DNA of 58,959 nt from Desulfuromonas sp. (lineage in GTDB: Bacteria > Desulfobacterota > Desulfuromonadia > Desulfuromonadales > UBA2294): contig PKUH01000111.1 in assembly GCA_002869615.1 (NCBI GenBank), forward strand, positions 1 through 58,959. The letters are read 5' to 3'. Shown piece after piece: positions 50,625 through 58,466 of this stretch. The notes beneath the pieces were generated by a model. The model saw only the letters and a list, made by a program, of their open reading frames with translations, ran no database searches and was not told the origin of the DNA. Every line of letters begins with the position of its first letter. The first letter of the stretch is position 1. A program made the position numbers and the translations under genes.

Positions 50625-51682
50625 TTTGCCTCCTGAACGTCCGACTCTGAAACTCCGGCTTCGGAAAAAGTAGCAATTTCGCGGTAGCCTTTGAGGGCGG
50701 CTTCAACCAGGGTCATCGCCAGAGCCGCTCCGGTCCCTTCGCCGAGTCGCATCCTCAGATCGAGCATCGGCTCCTGGCCGATCCTTTCAAGCATGTGGAT
50801 ATGCCCGATCTCGACCGATTTGTGCGCAGCAAAAATATAGCTATTAACATCCGGGTGCAGTTCCGAAGCGATCAGGGCGCCGGCGGTCGAAATAAATCCG
50901 TCGACAACCACCGGGATACCGACGGCGGCACAACCGAGCACCAGACCGGCGATGCCGCCGATTTCGAAACCGCCGACCTTGGCCAGCACATCGACTGGAT
51001 CGTTCGCATCCGGGCGATTAACTGCGAGCCCTTTCTTGATAACGGCAACTTTCCGCTTGAGCCCCTCATCATCGATGCCGGTCCCGTGAAACGTCACCTC
51101 TTCAACTGTGAGATCGGTGATGGCGGCAACGATCGCCGCCGACGGGGTCGTATTACCGATCCCCATATCGCCGGTACCGACCAGGTCAACATTCTCATTT
51201 TTACACTTCTCAGCCAGCAAGATCCCGGCTTCGAGACAACGGACCGCATCATCGCGGCTCATCGCCGGGCCCGCAGCGAAATTGGCGGTGCCGTAACCGA
51301 TTTTGTTTTTAACCAGTCCGGTCAAATCTGCAAAATCGTGATCGACCCCCATGTCGACGACGGTCAGATCGGCACCGGCATGGCTGGCCAGAGCATTGAC
51401 GCCGGCACCACCATTGACAAAATTATAAACCATTTGCGGCGTCACTTCCCGCGGAAAAGCGCTGACACCCTCTTCGGTGATACCATGGTCACCGGCAAAG
51501 GTGAATATCGCTTTTTTGCGAATATCGTCGCGGCCGGTGATTGCAATAAATCGGCGGGCAAACTCCTCGAGCCGCCCAAGTGATCCCCGCGGCTTGGTCT
51601 GTTGATCAATATGCGCCTGGACCGCATCGGCTTTTTTTTGATCGATCGGCCTGATCGATTCAAGAGCTTCATTCAAGGTCAT
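50621..51682 (-). CDS. cobT: Nicotinate-nucleotide:base phosphoribosyltransferase CobT
   Basis: A 353-residue enzyme with family blocks [47 protein letters not shown], and the catalytic Glu in [12 protein letters not shown]. It makes alpha-ribazole phosphate from 5,6-dimethylbenzimidazole (or another base) and nicotinate mononucleotide. No gene for making dimethylbenzimidazole is seen in the window. Confidence 0.95.
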   Translation of the reverse strand: MTLNEALESIRPIDQKKADAVQAHIDQQTKPRGSLGRLEEFARRFIAITGRDDIRKKAIFTFAGDHGITEEGVSAFPREVTPQMVYNFVNGGAGVNALASHAGADLTVVDMGVDHDFADLTGLVKNKIGYGTANFAAGPAMSRDDAVRCLEAGILLAEKCKNENVDLVGTGDMGIGNTTPSAAIVAAITDLTVEEVTFHGTGIDDEGLKRKVAVIKKGLAVNRPDANDPVDVLAKVGGFEIGGIAGLVLGCAAVGIPVVVDGFISTAGALIASELHPDVNSYIFAAHKSVEIGHIHMLERIGQEPMLDLRMRLGEGTGAALAMTLVEAALKGYREIATFSEAGVSESDVQEAK

Positions 51683-51704
51683 CAGTTACAAATCCCTTCC
51701 GATT

Positions 51705-52226
51705 TCATTTCAATTTCAAGGGCAAACCGGAGACTACCAGCCAGGCTTCATCAGCCGCTTCGGCAATTTTCTGGTTCAACAGGCCGGCGAGATCCCTGAA
51801 GGTTCTGGCCACACGATTTTCCGGCACGATTCCGGAACCGAGCTCATTACTGACAATATAGGTCGTCGCATTGAGCTGGCGGAGCGCTTCAATCAACGTC
51901 GTCGCCTCATGGTAAATTTTCAACTCCTTGTCGCCGTACTCTTCAAGCTGATTGCTGAGCCAGAGCGTCAGGCAATCGATGAGAATGGCCGCAGCCTCTC
52001 CGGCCGCCGGTGGAATTGCCTCCGCCAGCTGCAGCGGCTCCTCAAGAACCTGCCAACGTTCACCCCGCTCGGCCTGATGGCGCCCGACCCGAACGGCCAT
52101 CTCGTCGTCACGCACTTCAGCAGTGGCAACGTAGAGCAGATCGCCAACATGTTCCTCGGCGAGTTTCTGGGCATAACTGCTCTTGCCGGACCGGCTGCCG
52201 CCGGTGATATAGACAATGCGACCCAT
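51705..52226 (-). CDS. cobU: Adenosylcobinamide kinase/guanylyltransferase CobU
   Basis: A 173-residue bifunctional enzyme with P-loop ITGGSRSGKSSYAQ, the guanylyl-accepting His in RVGRHQAERG, and VSNELGSGIVP. It phosphorylates adenosylcobinamide and activates it as the GDP derivative. It shares one base with the cobO stop. Confidence 0.94.
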   Translation of the reverse strand: MGRIVYITGGSRSGKSSYAQKLAEEHVGDLLYVATAEVRDDEMAVRVGRHQAERGERWQVLEEPLQLAEAIPPAAGEAAAILIDCLTLWLSNQLEEYGDKELKIYHEATTLIEALRQLNATTYIVSNELGSGIVPENRVARTFRDLAGLLNQKIAEAADEAWLVVSGLPLKLK

Positions 52227-52747
52227 CAGAACTCCAGCCCCTTGCGGGCCGGGATACCGGCATCGTACGGATGCTTGACTTTTTCCATTGAAGTGACCAG
52301 GTCGGCCAGATCCCGGATCTCATCCGGGGCATTGCGCCCGGTCAGAATAAGATTCATTGGTTCCGGACGCTCTTCAATCAGTTTGCGAATCGCCGCGATT
52401 TCGATATACCCGTTGTGCATCGAATTATTGATTTCGTCGAACACCGCCAGATCGTATGCACCGGAGAGAACCAGCTCCTTCGCCTCGGCAAAGGTCTCGT
52501 TTACGCTTTTTACGATGATCTCCTTCTCCGGCATCTTGCCGATGATGCCGATACCGGCGGTGAGGATGGTCATGTTCGGCTGCTGACTCAGCAGCTTGAT
52601 CTCGCCGCTCTCCGGCTTATCCGGCTTGAGAAATCGGGCGAGCAAAACCTTCTGCCCCTGACCGAGCGCCCGGACGATGACTCCGGTCGCCGCCGTGGTT
52701 TTGCCTTTACCGTTGCCGGTGTAGATGTGAACGAGACCTTTTTGCAT
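52226..52747 (-). CDS. cobO: Corrinoid adenosyltransferase CobO/BtuR
   Basis: A 173-residue ATP:corrinoid adenosyltransferase with the atypical P-loop YTGNGKGKTTAATG near the N-terminus, and FDEINNSMHNGYI and LTGRNAPDEI. It adds the upper 5'-deoxyadenosyl ligand. First gene of the second riboswitch-controlled cobalamin operon, but about 265 bases of repeat-containing sequence lie between it and the riboswitch terminator. Confidence 0.94.
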   Translation of the reverse strand: MQKGLVHIYTGNGKGKTTAATGVIVRALGQGQKVLLARFLKPDKPESGEIKLLSQQPNMTILTAGIGIIGKMPEKEIIVKSVNETFAEAKELVLSGAYDLAVFDEINNSMHNGYIEIAAIRKLIEERPEPMNLILTGRNAPDEIRDLADLVTSMEKVKHPYDAGIPARKGLEF

Positions 52748-52811
52748 GGAAAACCTCTTTCAAAATCGCCACTAAGGCACGAAGAACATCAAGGAGCTCA
52801 AAATCTATTAA

Positions 52812-52952
52812 TTAACGGAGAGGCGGAGAACTGGAGAGAAAAGCAACTTCAAATCCAAACTCTCCTGGTTAGGTCAACACCATAAAAGCTATTGATTTGT
52901 TTCTCCCCGCTTAATAGGTCTTCGGCTCTGCCTCTCTCCGCCTCTCCGTTAA
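52812..52952. repeat. Dispersed palindromic repeat, GGAGAGGCGGAG type
   Basis: TTAACGGAGAGGCGGAGA at 52812-52829 is inverted as CTCTCCGCCTCTCCGTTAA at the right end. CTTCGTGGCCAAAAGG-type words follow at 52982-52998. Like the element at 49056 it consists of a TTAACG-headed palindrome with a neighbouring CTTCGTGG block, but the core sequence differs. Confidence 0.7.
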
Positions 52953-53011
52953 GATGCTTTTGAAGTTGTCTTTCTTGGTCTCTTCGTGGCCAAAAGGTTT
53001 TAGACTTAAAA

Positions 53012-53041
53012 CAAAAACCCGGACTCCACAGGGAATCCGGG
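53012..53041 (-). terminator. Terminator downstream of B12 riboswitch 2
   Basis: On the minus strand CCCGGAT and GTCCGGG (one G-T pair) enclose a short loop and are followed by TTTTTGTTTT. It lies between the aptamer and cobO. Confidence 0.8.
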
Positions 53042-53094
53042 TCAAGCATAACTTGGAAACCCGAACCTCTCCCGCGAAGGTCATTACGGAACAG

Positions 53095-53240
53095 CTTCCG
53101 GGCAGGTCTCCTGGCTTGTGGGTCAACTTACTGGCCGGCCCTTCCCGTTTAAAAAAACAGTGGTCTGCCGGCGGTCATCGCCACTCACAGTTGCGGGGCA
53201 GCGAGGGAATCTCACCCTCTTCCCTATTCTTCCGCCTTTT
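53095..53240 (-). promoter_or_regulatory. Cobalamin riboswitch 2 (cobO-cbiA operon)
   Basis: Minus strand landmarks: GAGGGTGAGATTCCCTCGC, CCCCGCAACTGTGAGTGGCGA, the B12-box region with ACCACTG, the variable hairpin, and CAAGCCAGGAGACCTGCCCGG. A terminator follows about 55 bases on. It should repress the cobO-cobU-cobT-cobS-cobC-cbiA genes when cobalamin is plentiful. Confidence 0.93.
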
Positions 53241-53339
53241 TTTACTGCGGCGGACACCCGAAAGCGTTGTACTCAATATTAATGTCCGACCTTTGTAGCA
53301 AAGGAAAAAGGCCGGTGTCAATCAATCATAGCGAATCGA

Positions 53340-53939
53340 TCAGGATTCTTCCTCACCGACCGCAAGCGTCGATTCGATCAACTCCCAGATAGCTTCTATT
53401 CCCTGTCGTTTGAGCGCTGAAAAAAGGGTAAAAGCATCGGCCGGCAGACCGGTCGCTTCAGCAATGGTTCTGACATGTTTCGCCTGCTGGCTCCGGTTGA
53501 CCTTGTCGGCCTTGGTAATGATCGGAATGGTCGGAATGTCAAGCTCCTCGAGCCAGTCGAGCAACTGAATATCTTCATCGCGCGGCGTCCGACGGATATC
53601 GAACAGCAACACCACCGCCGCCAGATTCTGCCGCGACTGCAGGTAGGTCCGGATCATCGGTCCCCACGCTTTTTTCACCGACAGCGGGACCTTGGCAAAA
53701 CCGTAGCCGGGCAGATCGACCAGCAGGAATTGTTCGTTGATGCAGAAGAAATTGAGCATCTGCGTCCGGCCCGGAGTTGACGAGGTTCGGACCAGGCTCT
53801 TGCGATTGATCAGGACGTTGATCAGCGAACTCTTGCCGACATTGCTACGCCCGGCAAAAGCGACTTCCGGCATTGAAATCTCCGGATAGCCCTTCGGCTG
53901 AACCGCACTGGTCAGGTATGTGGCTGTCTTGACATGCAT
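53340..53939 (-). CDS. engB: Ribosome-biogenesis GTPase EngB (YihA/YsxC)
   Basis: A 199-residue small GTPase: G1 AFAGRSNVGKSSL, G2 TSSTPGRTQ, G3 LVDLPGYGFAKV, G4 ITKADKV, and G5 in the FSALKRQG block. It assists assembly of the large ribosomal subunit. Start at 53939 with GGAG seven bases upstream; the longer frame is not family-like. It ends about 100 bases before riboswitch 2. Confidence 0.95.
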   Translation of the reverse strand: MHVKTATYLTSAVQPKGYPEISMPEVAFAGRSNVGKSSLINVLINRKSLVRTSSTPGRTQMLNFFCINEQFLLVDLPGYGFAKVPLSVKKAWGPMIRTYLQSRQNLAAVVLLFDIRRTPRDEDIQLLDWLEELDIPTIPIITKADKVNRSQQAKHVRTIAEATGLPADAFTLFSALKRQGIEAIWELIESTLAVGEEES

Positions 53940-54001
53940 CTTGATTCTCCGGACGTCAGCGTAGCACAGGACGGCAAAAGACGAAACAAATGATCGACAA
54001 C

Positions 54002-54030
54002 TTTTCACCAGAGAAATGGTATGCTATATT
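54002..54030 (+). promoter_or_regulatory. Probable promoter of the ferritin gene
   Basis: TTTTCA at 54002-54007 and TATATT at 54025-54030 are 17 bases apart, 69 bases before the ferritin ATG. No clear Fur box is visible. Confidence 0.45.
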
Positions 54031-54098
54031 TTACGAGTTGAGAGTTGAATGATCAAACTCCAGCTTTACTTTATAAATCCAGAGGAGGAACTTCTAAA

Positions 54099-54611
54099 AT
54101 GATGAGTCAGAAGCTGCAAGATGCCATGAATGAACAGATGAAGAACGAATTTTTTTCCGGCTACCTCTATCAGGCGATGGCCGGTTATTTCGAATCTGAA
54201 GACCTTCCCGGGTTTGCCAACTGGATGCGTATTCAGGCGCTGGAAGAATTGACCCACGGCGAAAAGTTCTTCAACTTCATGTGTGAAGTCGGCGCCCGCA
54301 CCAACCTGTTGCCGATCGATGGCCCGAAAAACAACTACAAATCGCCACTTGAAGTTCTTGAATACTCACTCGAACATGAAAAATTTGTGACCGCCAGCAT
54401 TGGCAAGCTGATGACCATTGCCAAAGAGGAAGGGGACCACGCCAGTGAAATCTTCCTGCAGTGGTTTGTTACCGAACAGGTCGAGGAAGAAGCTTCCTTC
54501 GGTCTGCTGGTCAAGAAGCTCGAGCGGATCGGCGACGACTGCAACGGCCTGCTCCGCCTCGATGAGGAACTGGCCGGGCGGTCTTTTGTCCCGCCGGCAG
54601 CAGAAGAGTAA
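54099..54611 (+). CDS. Ferritin (FtnA-like)
   Basis: A 170-residue non-haem ferritin. Ferroxidase ligands are in MNEQMKNEFFSGYLY, EELTHGEKFF (E-x2-H), the YSLEHEKFV helix and QWFVTEQVEEEA. It stores iron and detoxifies Fe(II). GAGGAGG lies upstream of ATG 54099; a further in-frame extension includes the ribosome site and is rejected. A strong terminator follows. Confidence 0.94.
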   Translation: MMSQKLQDAMNEQMKNEFFSGYLYQAMAGYFESEDLPGFANWMRIQALEELTHGEKFFNFMCEVGARTNLLPIDGPKNNYKSPLEVLEYSLEHEKFVTASIGKLMTIAKEEGDHASEIFLQWFVTEQVEEEASFGLLVKKLERIGDDCNGLLRLDEELAGRSFVPPAAEE

Positions 54612-54636
54612 TTTAAAAACATAAAACAGAATTCAA

Positions 54637-54668
54637 AAGAGGGCTGAAAAAATCAGCCCTCTTTTTTT
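54637..54668 (+). terminator. Ferritin gene terminator
   Basis: AAAGAGGGCTGA pairs with TCAGCCCTCTTT around AAAAA, followed by a T-run. Confidence 0.92.
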
Positions 54669-54806
54669 GGTTTATCGTACTTTACCGGGAACAATTGGTG
54701 CGCACTCAAATTCTGCCATACTTTTTAACCACATCTGAAAAGCATAAACCCAGTTCGGCGTCTTACATGGGGCCCCGGTAGAGCAATTGGACAGTCAAAG
54801 AAATCA

Positions 54807-54840
54807 GGTGACACTTCCCTCGACTACGGGTAGTGTCACC
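54807..54840. repeat. TCCC/GGGT hairpin, version 1
   Basis: GGTGACACT-TCCC, a seven-base loop, CGGGT-AGTGTCACC. The same build with different stem sequence occurs at 55190-55221, next to repeat copy B. Bases 54669-54806 hold nothing recognised. Confidence 0.6.
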
Positions 54841-54921
54841 GTCAGGTTATATAAAACAGCTGTAAGTTTTAAGTTGTCAGCTGTCAGAGGAAACCAGGAA
54901 AGTCTCAAAACTTTAAAAGCA

Positions 54922-55171
54922 AAGCCTTTGACTTACCCCCGTTGCTCTTGAGGTCGCACCTGCCAGCACGATCACTGAACCGTAGCCCGACCGCAACCGC
55001 CACGGAGACATTCCGCGTTTGCCTCAAGGCAAACTCCCCGGCAGCACAGTTGAACAGAAACAATCCAGACCGCGAAAAAAGCCCCCGTCAAGGGAGCCGT
55101 TTTCTGCATACTCTTTTATGGCTCAATAAAAGAGTATGGCGGAGTGCGCGGCCGCGACCGCGCGGTTCTTC
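54922..55171 (-). repeat. Structured dispersed repeat, copy B
   Basis: Inverted relative to copy A at 1-252. Read on the minus strand: GAAGAACC (55171-55164), 6-bp hairpin GCGCGG/CCGCGC, 12-bp hairpin CATACTCTTTTA/TAAAAGAGTATG (55138-55107), GC hairpin with TTTTTT, then the conserved block with GTTTGCC-TTGA-GGCAAAC. Both hairpins have different sequences from copy A but perfect pairing. No coding frame recognised. Confidence 0.8.
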
Positions 55172-55189
55172 CTGGCTTCTGTCTTCAGG

Positions 55190-55221
55190 GGGACACGTCC
55201 CTGTACTTCGGGTCGTGTCCC
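55190..55221. repeat. TCCC/GGGT hairpin, version 2
   Basis: GGGACACG-TCCC, loop, CGGGT-CGTGTCCC: same architecture as the hairpin at 54807 with compensating stem changes. It lies 18 bases beyond the end of repeat copy B. Confidence 0.6.
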
Positions 55222-55307
55222 TGTCATACCAATCAAGGTCGCCGGTATGGCCCTGCAAAGACACCCAATTCAGTCTCTTGCGCCGGTGAGCGCCGTCGAG
55301 CAACGGA

Positions 55308-55685
55308 TTAATCTGGCTTTTTTGGCAATCGATGCCGGTTCGCCGCAAACATCCGGTAACCGATACGGGAGAAGAGGTTGATCCCCGGCAGGCCGGTCAT
55401 AATAGCGAGAAGATGGTAATGAGCTCCGGGCAGCTGACGCCAGATCAACCGGAAAGCGTCGACTCCGACATGGAAGGTTCCGTCTCGATCCTGAACGTGC
55501 AGCTGCTCCATGAATTCATCGAGATTTTTTCCATAAGCAGCAGGATCAAATCCGGGATCGTTGATATTGACATACTCAAGGTCGACCCCGTCTTCGATCT
55601 TCATATAATGGCTGATCTCAGCATCGCAAACCCGACAACTGGCATCGTAAAAAATCTTGATCTTTTCATTCTCCATAGTTGCCAT
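55308..55685 (-). CDS. DCC-family thiol-disulfide oxidoreductase (DUF393)
   Basis: A 125-residue protein with FYDASCRVCDAEI near the N-terminus, the YDxxCxxC hallmark of the DCC family (thioredoxin-like, redox role proposed). Further family blocks are LEYVNINDP and GVDAFRLIWRQLPG. Start could be ATG 55685 or ATG 55676; neither has a good ribosome site. It is followed on its 3' side by the repeat-rich region. Confidence 0.85.
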   Translation of the reverse strand: MATMENEKIKIFYDASCRVCDAEISHYMKIEDGVDLEYVNINDPGFDPAAYGKNLDEFMEQLHVQDRDGTFHVGVDAFRLIWRQLPGAHYHLLAIMTGLPGINLFSRIGYRMFAANRHRLPKKPD

Positions 55686-55688
55686 TAT

Positions 55689-55719
55689 AACAAAAGACCG
55701 CCATAAGCGGTCTTTTGTT
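55689..55719. terminator. Terminator hairpin
   Basis: AACAAAAGACCGC pairs with GCGGTCTTTTGTT around CATAA. It lies between two minus-strand genes, after the stop of the Arg-rich protein gene (55743). Confidence 0.8.
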
Positions 55720-55742
55720 GTGTCGTTTTTGAGATTGATCCA

Positions 55743-56222
55743 TTAATTGAGTAAATCCTGGAGATCTTCGCGGCGTTCATCGCGAAAACTCTGCCTCTCT
55801 TCGCGCCGCTCCTGGCGATATTCCTGCCGGTCGTCTCTTCGGTCCTGACGAAAGGCCTGACGATCTCCGAAACGATCCTGCCGATGCTCACGCCGCTCCG
55901 CACGGTATTCATGACGAACTTCACGCCTTTCGGCCGGGTTATCGGCATGAAGCATTTCACGTTTCATCTCTCGCTTTTCATGCCGCCACTCTTTTCCATC
56001 CTGCCGCCGCTCCTGCCGGAATCCTTTACGATCATCAATTCTTTGATGCCTGAAATCCATGCGGTCCGATCGCTTTTGCTGGCGAAAGTCCTGCCGGGCG
56101 TCTCTCCTCTCAACCCGATATTCGTGGCGCTCGCCGCGAGTCGGCTGCTCCCAGGCGTAAGCCGGAATTGCGATAAAGACAACCATGGCTGCTGTCAATG
56201 TCAATTTTGCAAAATTAAACAT
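55743..56222 (-). CDS. Exported Arg/Asp/Gln/His-rich repeat protein
   Basis: A 159-residue protein with a signal peptide (cleavage near AYA-WEQPT). The mature part is almost wholly charged, made of short degenerate units such as DRQEYRQERREER and DRKGFRQERRQD, spaced by Phe/Tyr about every 7-8 residues, predicted helical. A high content of Arg, Asp, Glu, His suggests metal or polyanion binding in the periplasm, but no function is known. AAGGAGG lies upstream of the ATG. Confidence 0.78.
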   Translation of the reverse strand: MFNFAKLTLTAAMVVFIAIPAYAWEQPTRGERHEYRVERRDARQDFRQQKRSDRMDFRHQRIDDRKGFRQERRQDGKEWRHEKREMKREMLHADNPAERREVRHEYRAERREHRQDRFGDRQAFRQDRRDDRQEYRQERREERQSFRDERREDLQDLLN

Positions 56223-56331
56223 CTGATCCTCCTTGGGTTTATATGTATTGTTTGACTGGTCAGACGGCTATCTATCCTGTTCGGTTGACAATCAACAATA
56301 ATTTTCTCTCATAATGGTCATTCCATCCAGT

Positions 56332-56360
56332 TGACAAAGAACCGATTTTCGCTTAAAGTA
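56332..56360 (+). promoter_or_regulatory. Strong sigma-70 promoter
   Basis: TTGACA at 56332-56337 and TAAAGT at 56355-56360 with a 17-base spacer, 58 bases before the ferritin-like gene start. Confidence 0.7.
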
Positions 56361-56418
56361 CGCTGTCTTTGAACATTAAAAAAATAATGATTATTTGAGA
56401 AAAAGGAGAGAGATCATA

Positions 56419-56901
56419 ATGAGTTCAACAACCGATGCAATCAAGCGTTCCATTCTTACGGAAAAGAGCGCCATGGATTTTTACACCAGCTGTGCTTCTC
56501 ACATGAAAAAAGAAGAGGCGATCAAAACGTTTGAGCTTCTGGCACGCGAAGAACGCGAGCATGCAGAATCGTTCTTCCAGATCTATGACGGTGATGACAT
56601 CGGATCTTTCGAAGAATTCATGAAGACCGAGACTGATTCAGACTGGCTGAGCGATGTCGAAAAATCAGCACTACCGAACATGGACGAGCGCAAGGCAATG
56701 GAATTTGCCATGGAGAAAGAAAAGCAGCTTGAGGAGCATCTGCGCAACATGGCCGAAAAAGTTGATGACCCGAAAATCAAGGCTGTTTACGAAGCGAACG
56801 CCAAGTCGACCCACAACCACTACGTTCTGATCGAATCGGAATATGCCCGCCTCATGGGAATGGTTCACGAAACGGATATCGACACCTTCGTTCGCGAATA
56901 A
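56419..56901 (+). CDS. Ferritin-like (rubrerythrin-type di-iron) protein 1
   Basis: A 160-residue helical protein with di-iron motifs: TEKSAMDFY (first Glu), EEREHAESF (E-x2-H), and further E/H residues in EKEKQLEEHLR and HNHYVLIESEY. It lacks the rubredoxin Cys domain of classical rubrerythrin. Probable role in peroxide or oxygen protection or iron handling. AAGGAGAG precedes ATG 56419. A paralogue is at 57673. Confidence 0.85.
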   Translation: MSSTTDAIKRSILTEKSAMDFYTSCASHMKKEEAIKTFELLAREEREHAESFFQIYDGDDIGSFEEFMKTETDSDWLSDVEKSALPNMDERKAMEFAMEKEKQLEEHLRNMAEKVDDPKIKAVYEANAKSTHNHYVLIESEYARLMGMVHETDIDTFVRE

Positions 56902-56925
56902 TTACACGACTCCCCTGCACCACCC

Positions 56926-56955
56926 AGCCCCGGTCGATTTCGACCGGGGCTTTTT
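56926..56955 (+). terminator. Rho-independent terminator
   Basis: AGCCCCGGTCG pairs with CGACCGGGGCT around ATTT, then TTTTT. Confidence 0.93.
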
Positions 56956-57016
56956 GTATCTCTGCGCTTTGATCTGAATATGATATGCTAAATGACATTG
57001 AGCCGGGAGGGTCATC

Positions 57017-57655
57017 ATGAAGGCGGAATTCGATCGACAGTTTTTCATGGATAGGGTTTCAAAAAGCGTGCAGCGGATCATGAAGGAACCGGAAGTCGAT
57101 GGCGCTAGCGATGCCGCCGAGACAGTTCAGCAGATGGCTGAAAAAGTCTGCGCCGAGCTGGTTGGACGGGACCATCGAATCGCCTGCAGCGAAGGTTGCT
57201 CACACTGCTGCGTTGTCAATGTTTCAATTCTGCCACCTGAGGCCGAGGCGATTTGTAATTACCTGCTAAGTGTCAGCACCGAAGAAGAGCTTGAACTCTT
57301 GCGCAAAAAACTTCACGCACTTGATCTCGAAACACGCTGGCTCGATGATGAAGAGCGGATTATGGCGAGAAAACAGTGTGCATTTCTGACTGAAGCGGGA
57401 AGCTGCAGTATCTACCCGGTCCGCCCCCTGCTCTGCCGGGCAATGACATCGACCGATGGCAACAATTGCCGCGAGGCTTTAAACATGCTGGCCCTGGATG
57501 AAGAGACCCCGATTTTTATCAACCTGCAGCAGCAGGAAATTTTTGAAGCCGCCTTTATCGGCTTCGGTGAGGCCCTGAAAAGCCTCAGCCTTGAATACAG
57601 AAGTCTTCGCCTGACCGGAGCAGTCAGTCAATTTATGCTCAAACAATTGCACTAG
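57017..57655 (+). CDS. YkgJ-family cysteine-cluster protein 2
   Basis: A 212-residue protein with RIACSEGCSHCCVVN (C-x3-C-x2-CC) near residue 58 and RKQCAFLTEAGSCSIYPVRPLLCRAM further on, the YkgJ pattern seen also at 5300. Probably binds a metal or FeS cluster. It lies between the two ferritin-like genes and is read in one direction with the second, 17 bases apart, suggesting a joint role in iron/oxygen physiology. Confidence 0.87.
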   Translation: MKAEFDRQFFMDRVSKSVQRIMKEPEVDGASDAAETVQQMAEKVCAELVGRDHRIACSEGCSHCCVVNVSILPPEAEAICNYLLSVSTEEELELLRKKLHALDLETRWLDDEERIMARKQCAFLTEAGSCSIYPVRPLLCRAMTSTDGNNCREALNMLALDEETPIFINLQQQEIFEAAFIGFGEALKSLSLEYRSLRLTGAVSQFMLKQLH

Positions 57656-57672
57656 CCGGAGTCGACAGAATC

Positions 57673-58140
57673 ATGGAATCTGAAAAGACTATTCAAGACG
57701 CGATTTACCATTCGATGCTGACCGAAAAGGACGCAATGGATTTCTACCGGACGGCTTCGCAGTATGTCCGCAATCCCGACGCCCGCAAAACTCTCGAGTT
57801 GCTGGCCCAGGAAGAGCGGGAGCACGCAGAGTGGTTTCACCGTATCTGCAATGGTGTTGACCTCGAAGAATTTCTTGAATTAATTGATAGTGGCCCGAAT
57901 GAGAATTCCGACTGGCTGATCAAACTCAAGGAGATCAACCTTGAAAACGGCGAACTCGAGGTTCTGGAAATTGCCATGCGCCAGGAAAAGGAACTCGAAA
58001 AGGAATTGGCCCGAATCGCCGCTGAAACCAGCGATGAAGATGTTCGCAGGATCTACCAGGCGAATATTGAATCAACCCGGGAACATTTTAAAATGATCGC
58101 TGAAGAATATAATCGACTGAAAGAGCTCCTCTTCTCCTGA
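57673..58140 (+). CDS. Ferritin-like (rubrerythrin-type di-iron) protein 2
   Basis: A 155-residue paralogue of the protein at 56419, with TEKDAMDFYRTA, EEREHAEWFH and RQEKELEKELARI, ending in STREHFKMIAEEYNRL. Same expected role. Co-directional with the YkgJ gene. Confidence 0.85.
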   Translation: MESEKTIQDAIYHSMLTEKDAMDFYRTASQYVRNPDARKTLELLAQEEREHAEWFHRICNGVDLEEFLELIDSGPNENSDWLIKLKEINLENGELEVLEIAMRQEKELEKELARIAAETSDEDVRRIYQANIESTREHFKMIAEEYNRLKELLFS

Positions 58141-58183
58141 TACCCCACCAATTCCCTAAGGGTCTGCCTCACTGGATCACACC

Positions 58184-58228
58184 AACTGAAACAAAATGTT
58201 TCGCGGAACGTTTTGTTTCAGTTTTTTA
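58184..58228 (+). terminator. Terminator hairpin
   Basis: AACTGAAACAAAATGTT pairs with AACGTTTTGTTTCAGTT (one mismatch) and runs into TTTTTT. It contains the TGAAACA/TGTTTC words that recur in the palindrome at 58291. Confidence 0.8.
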
Positions 58229-58290
58229 ATGTTCTGCCGTCAACTGGCGGAATAGCCGCATTTAATTCGATTTCCTGAATATAAAACCAG

Positions 58291-58313
58291 GATTGAAACA
58301 AATTGTTTCAATC
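58291..58313. promoter_or_regulatory. Palindromic operator-like site
   Basis: GATTGAAACA-AAT-TGTTTCAATC is a 23-base palindrome (10-bp arms) 154 bases before the monohaem cytochrome start. The spacing fits an enhancer for a bacterial enhancer-binding protein; a weak -24/-12-like sequence, TGGCATGAATCGTGTT, lies at 58388-58403. Confidence 0.45.
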
Positions 58314-58466
58314 CCACGAATTCCCCTCTGACCTGACAGGCAGATATAACCACTCGGAATTACTATATATAATTTTTTTCGGCAAGTTGGCATGAATCGT
58401 GTTTTCTGTATATCAGGAATTATGAAACTAAACCAAGGACTCATCACACATAACATGGAGGAAAAA

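Noticed and set aside
54700-54830. Possible tRNA-like segment
   Set aside because: GGGGCCCC and GGTAGAGCAATTGG-like words suggested a tRNA, but no cloverleaf with T-loop and acceptor stem can be built.
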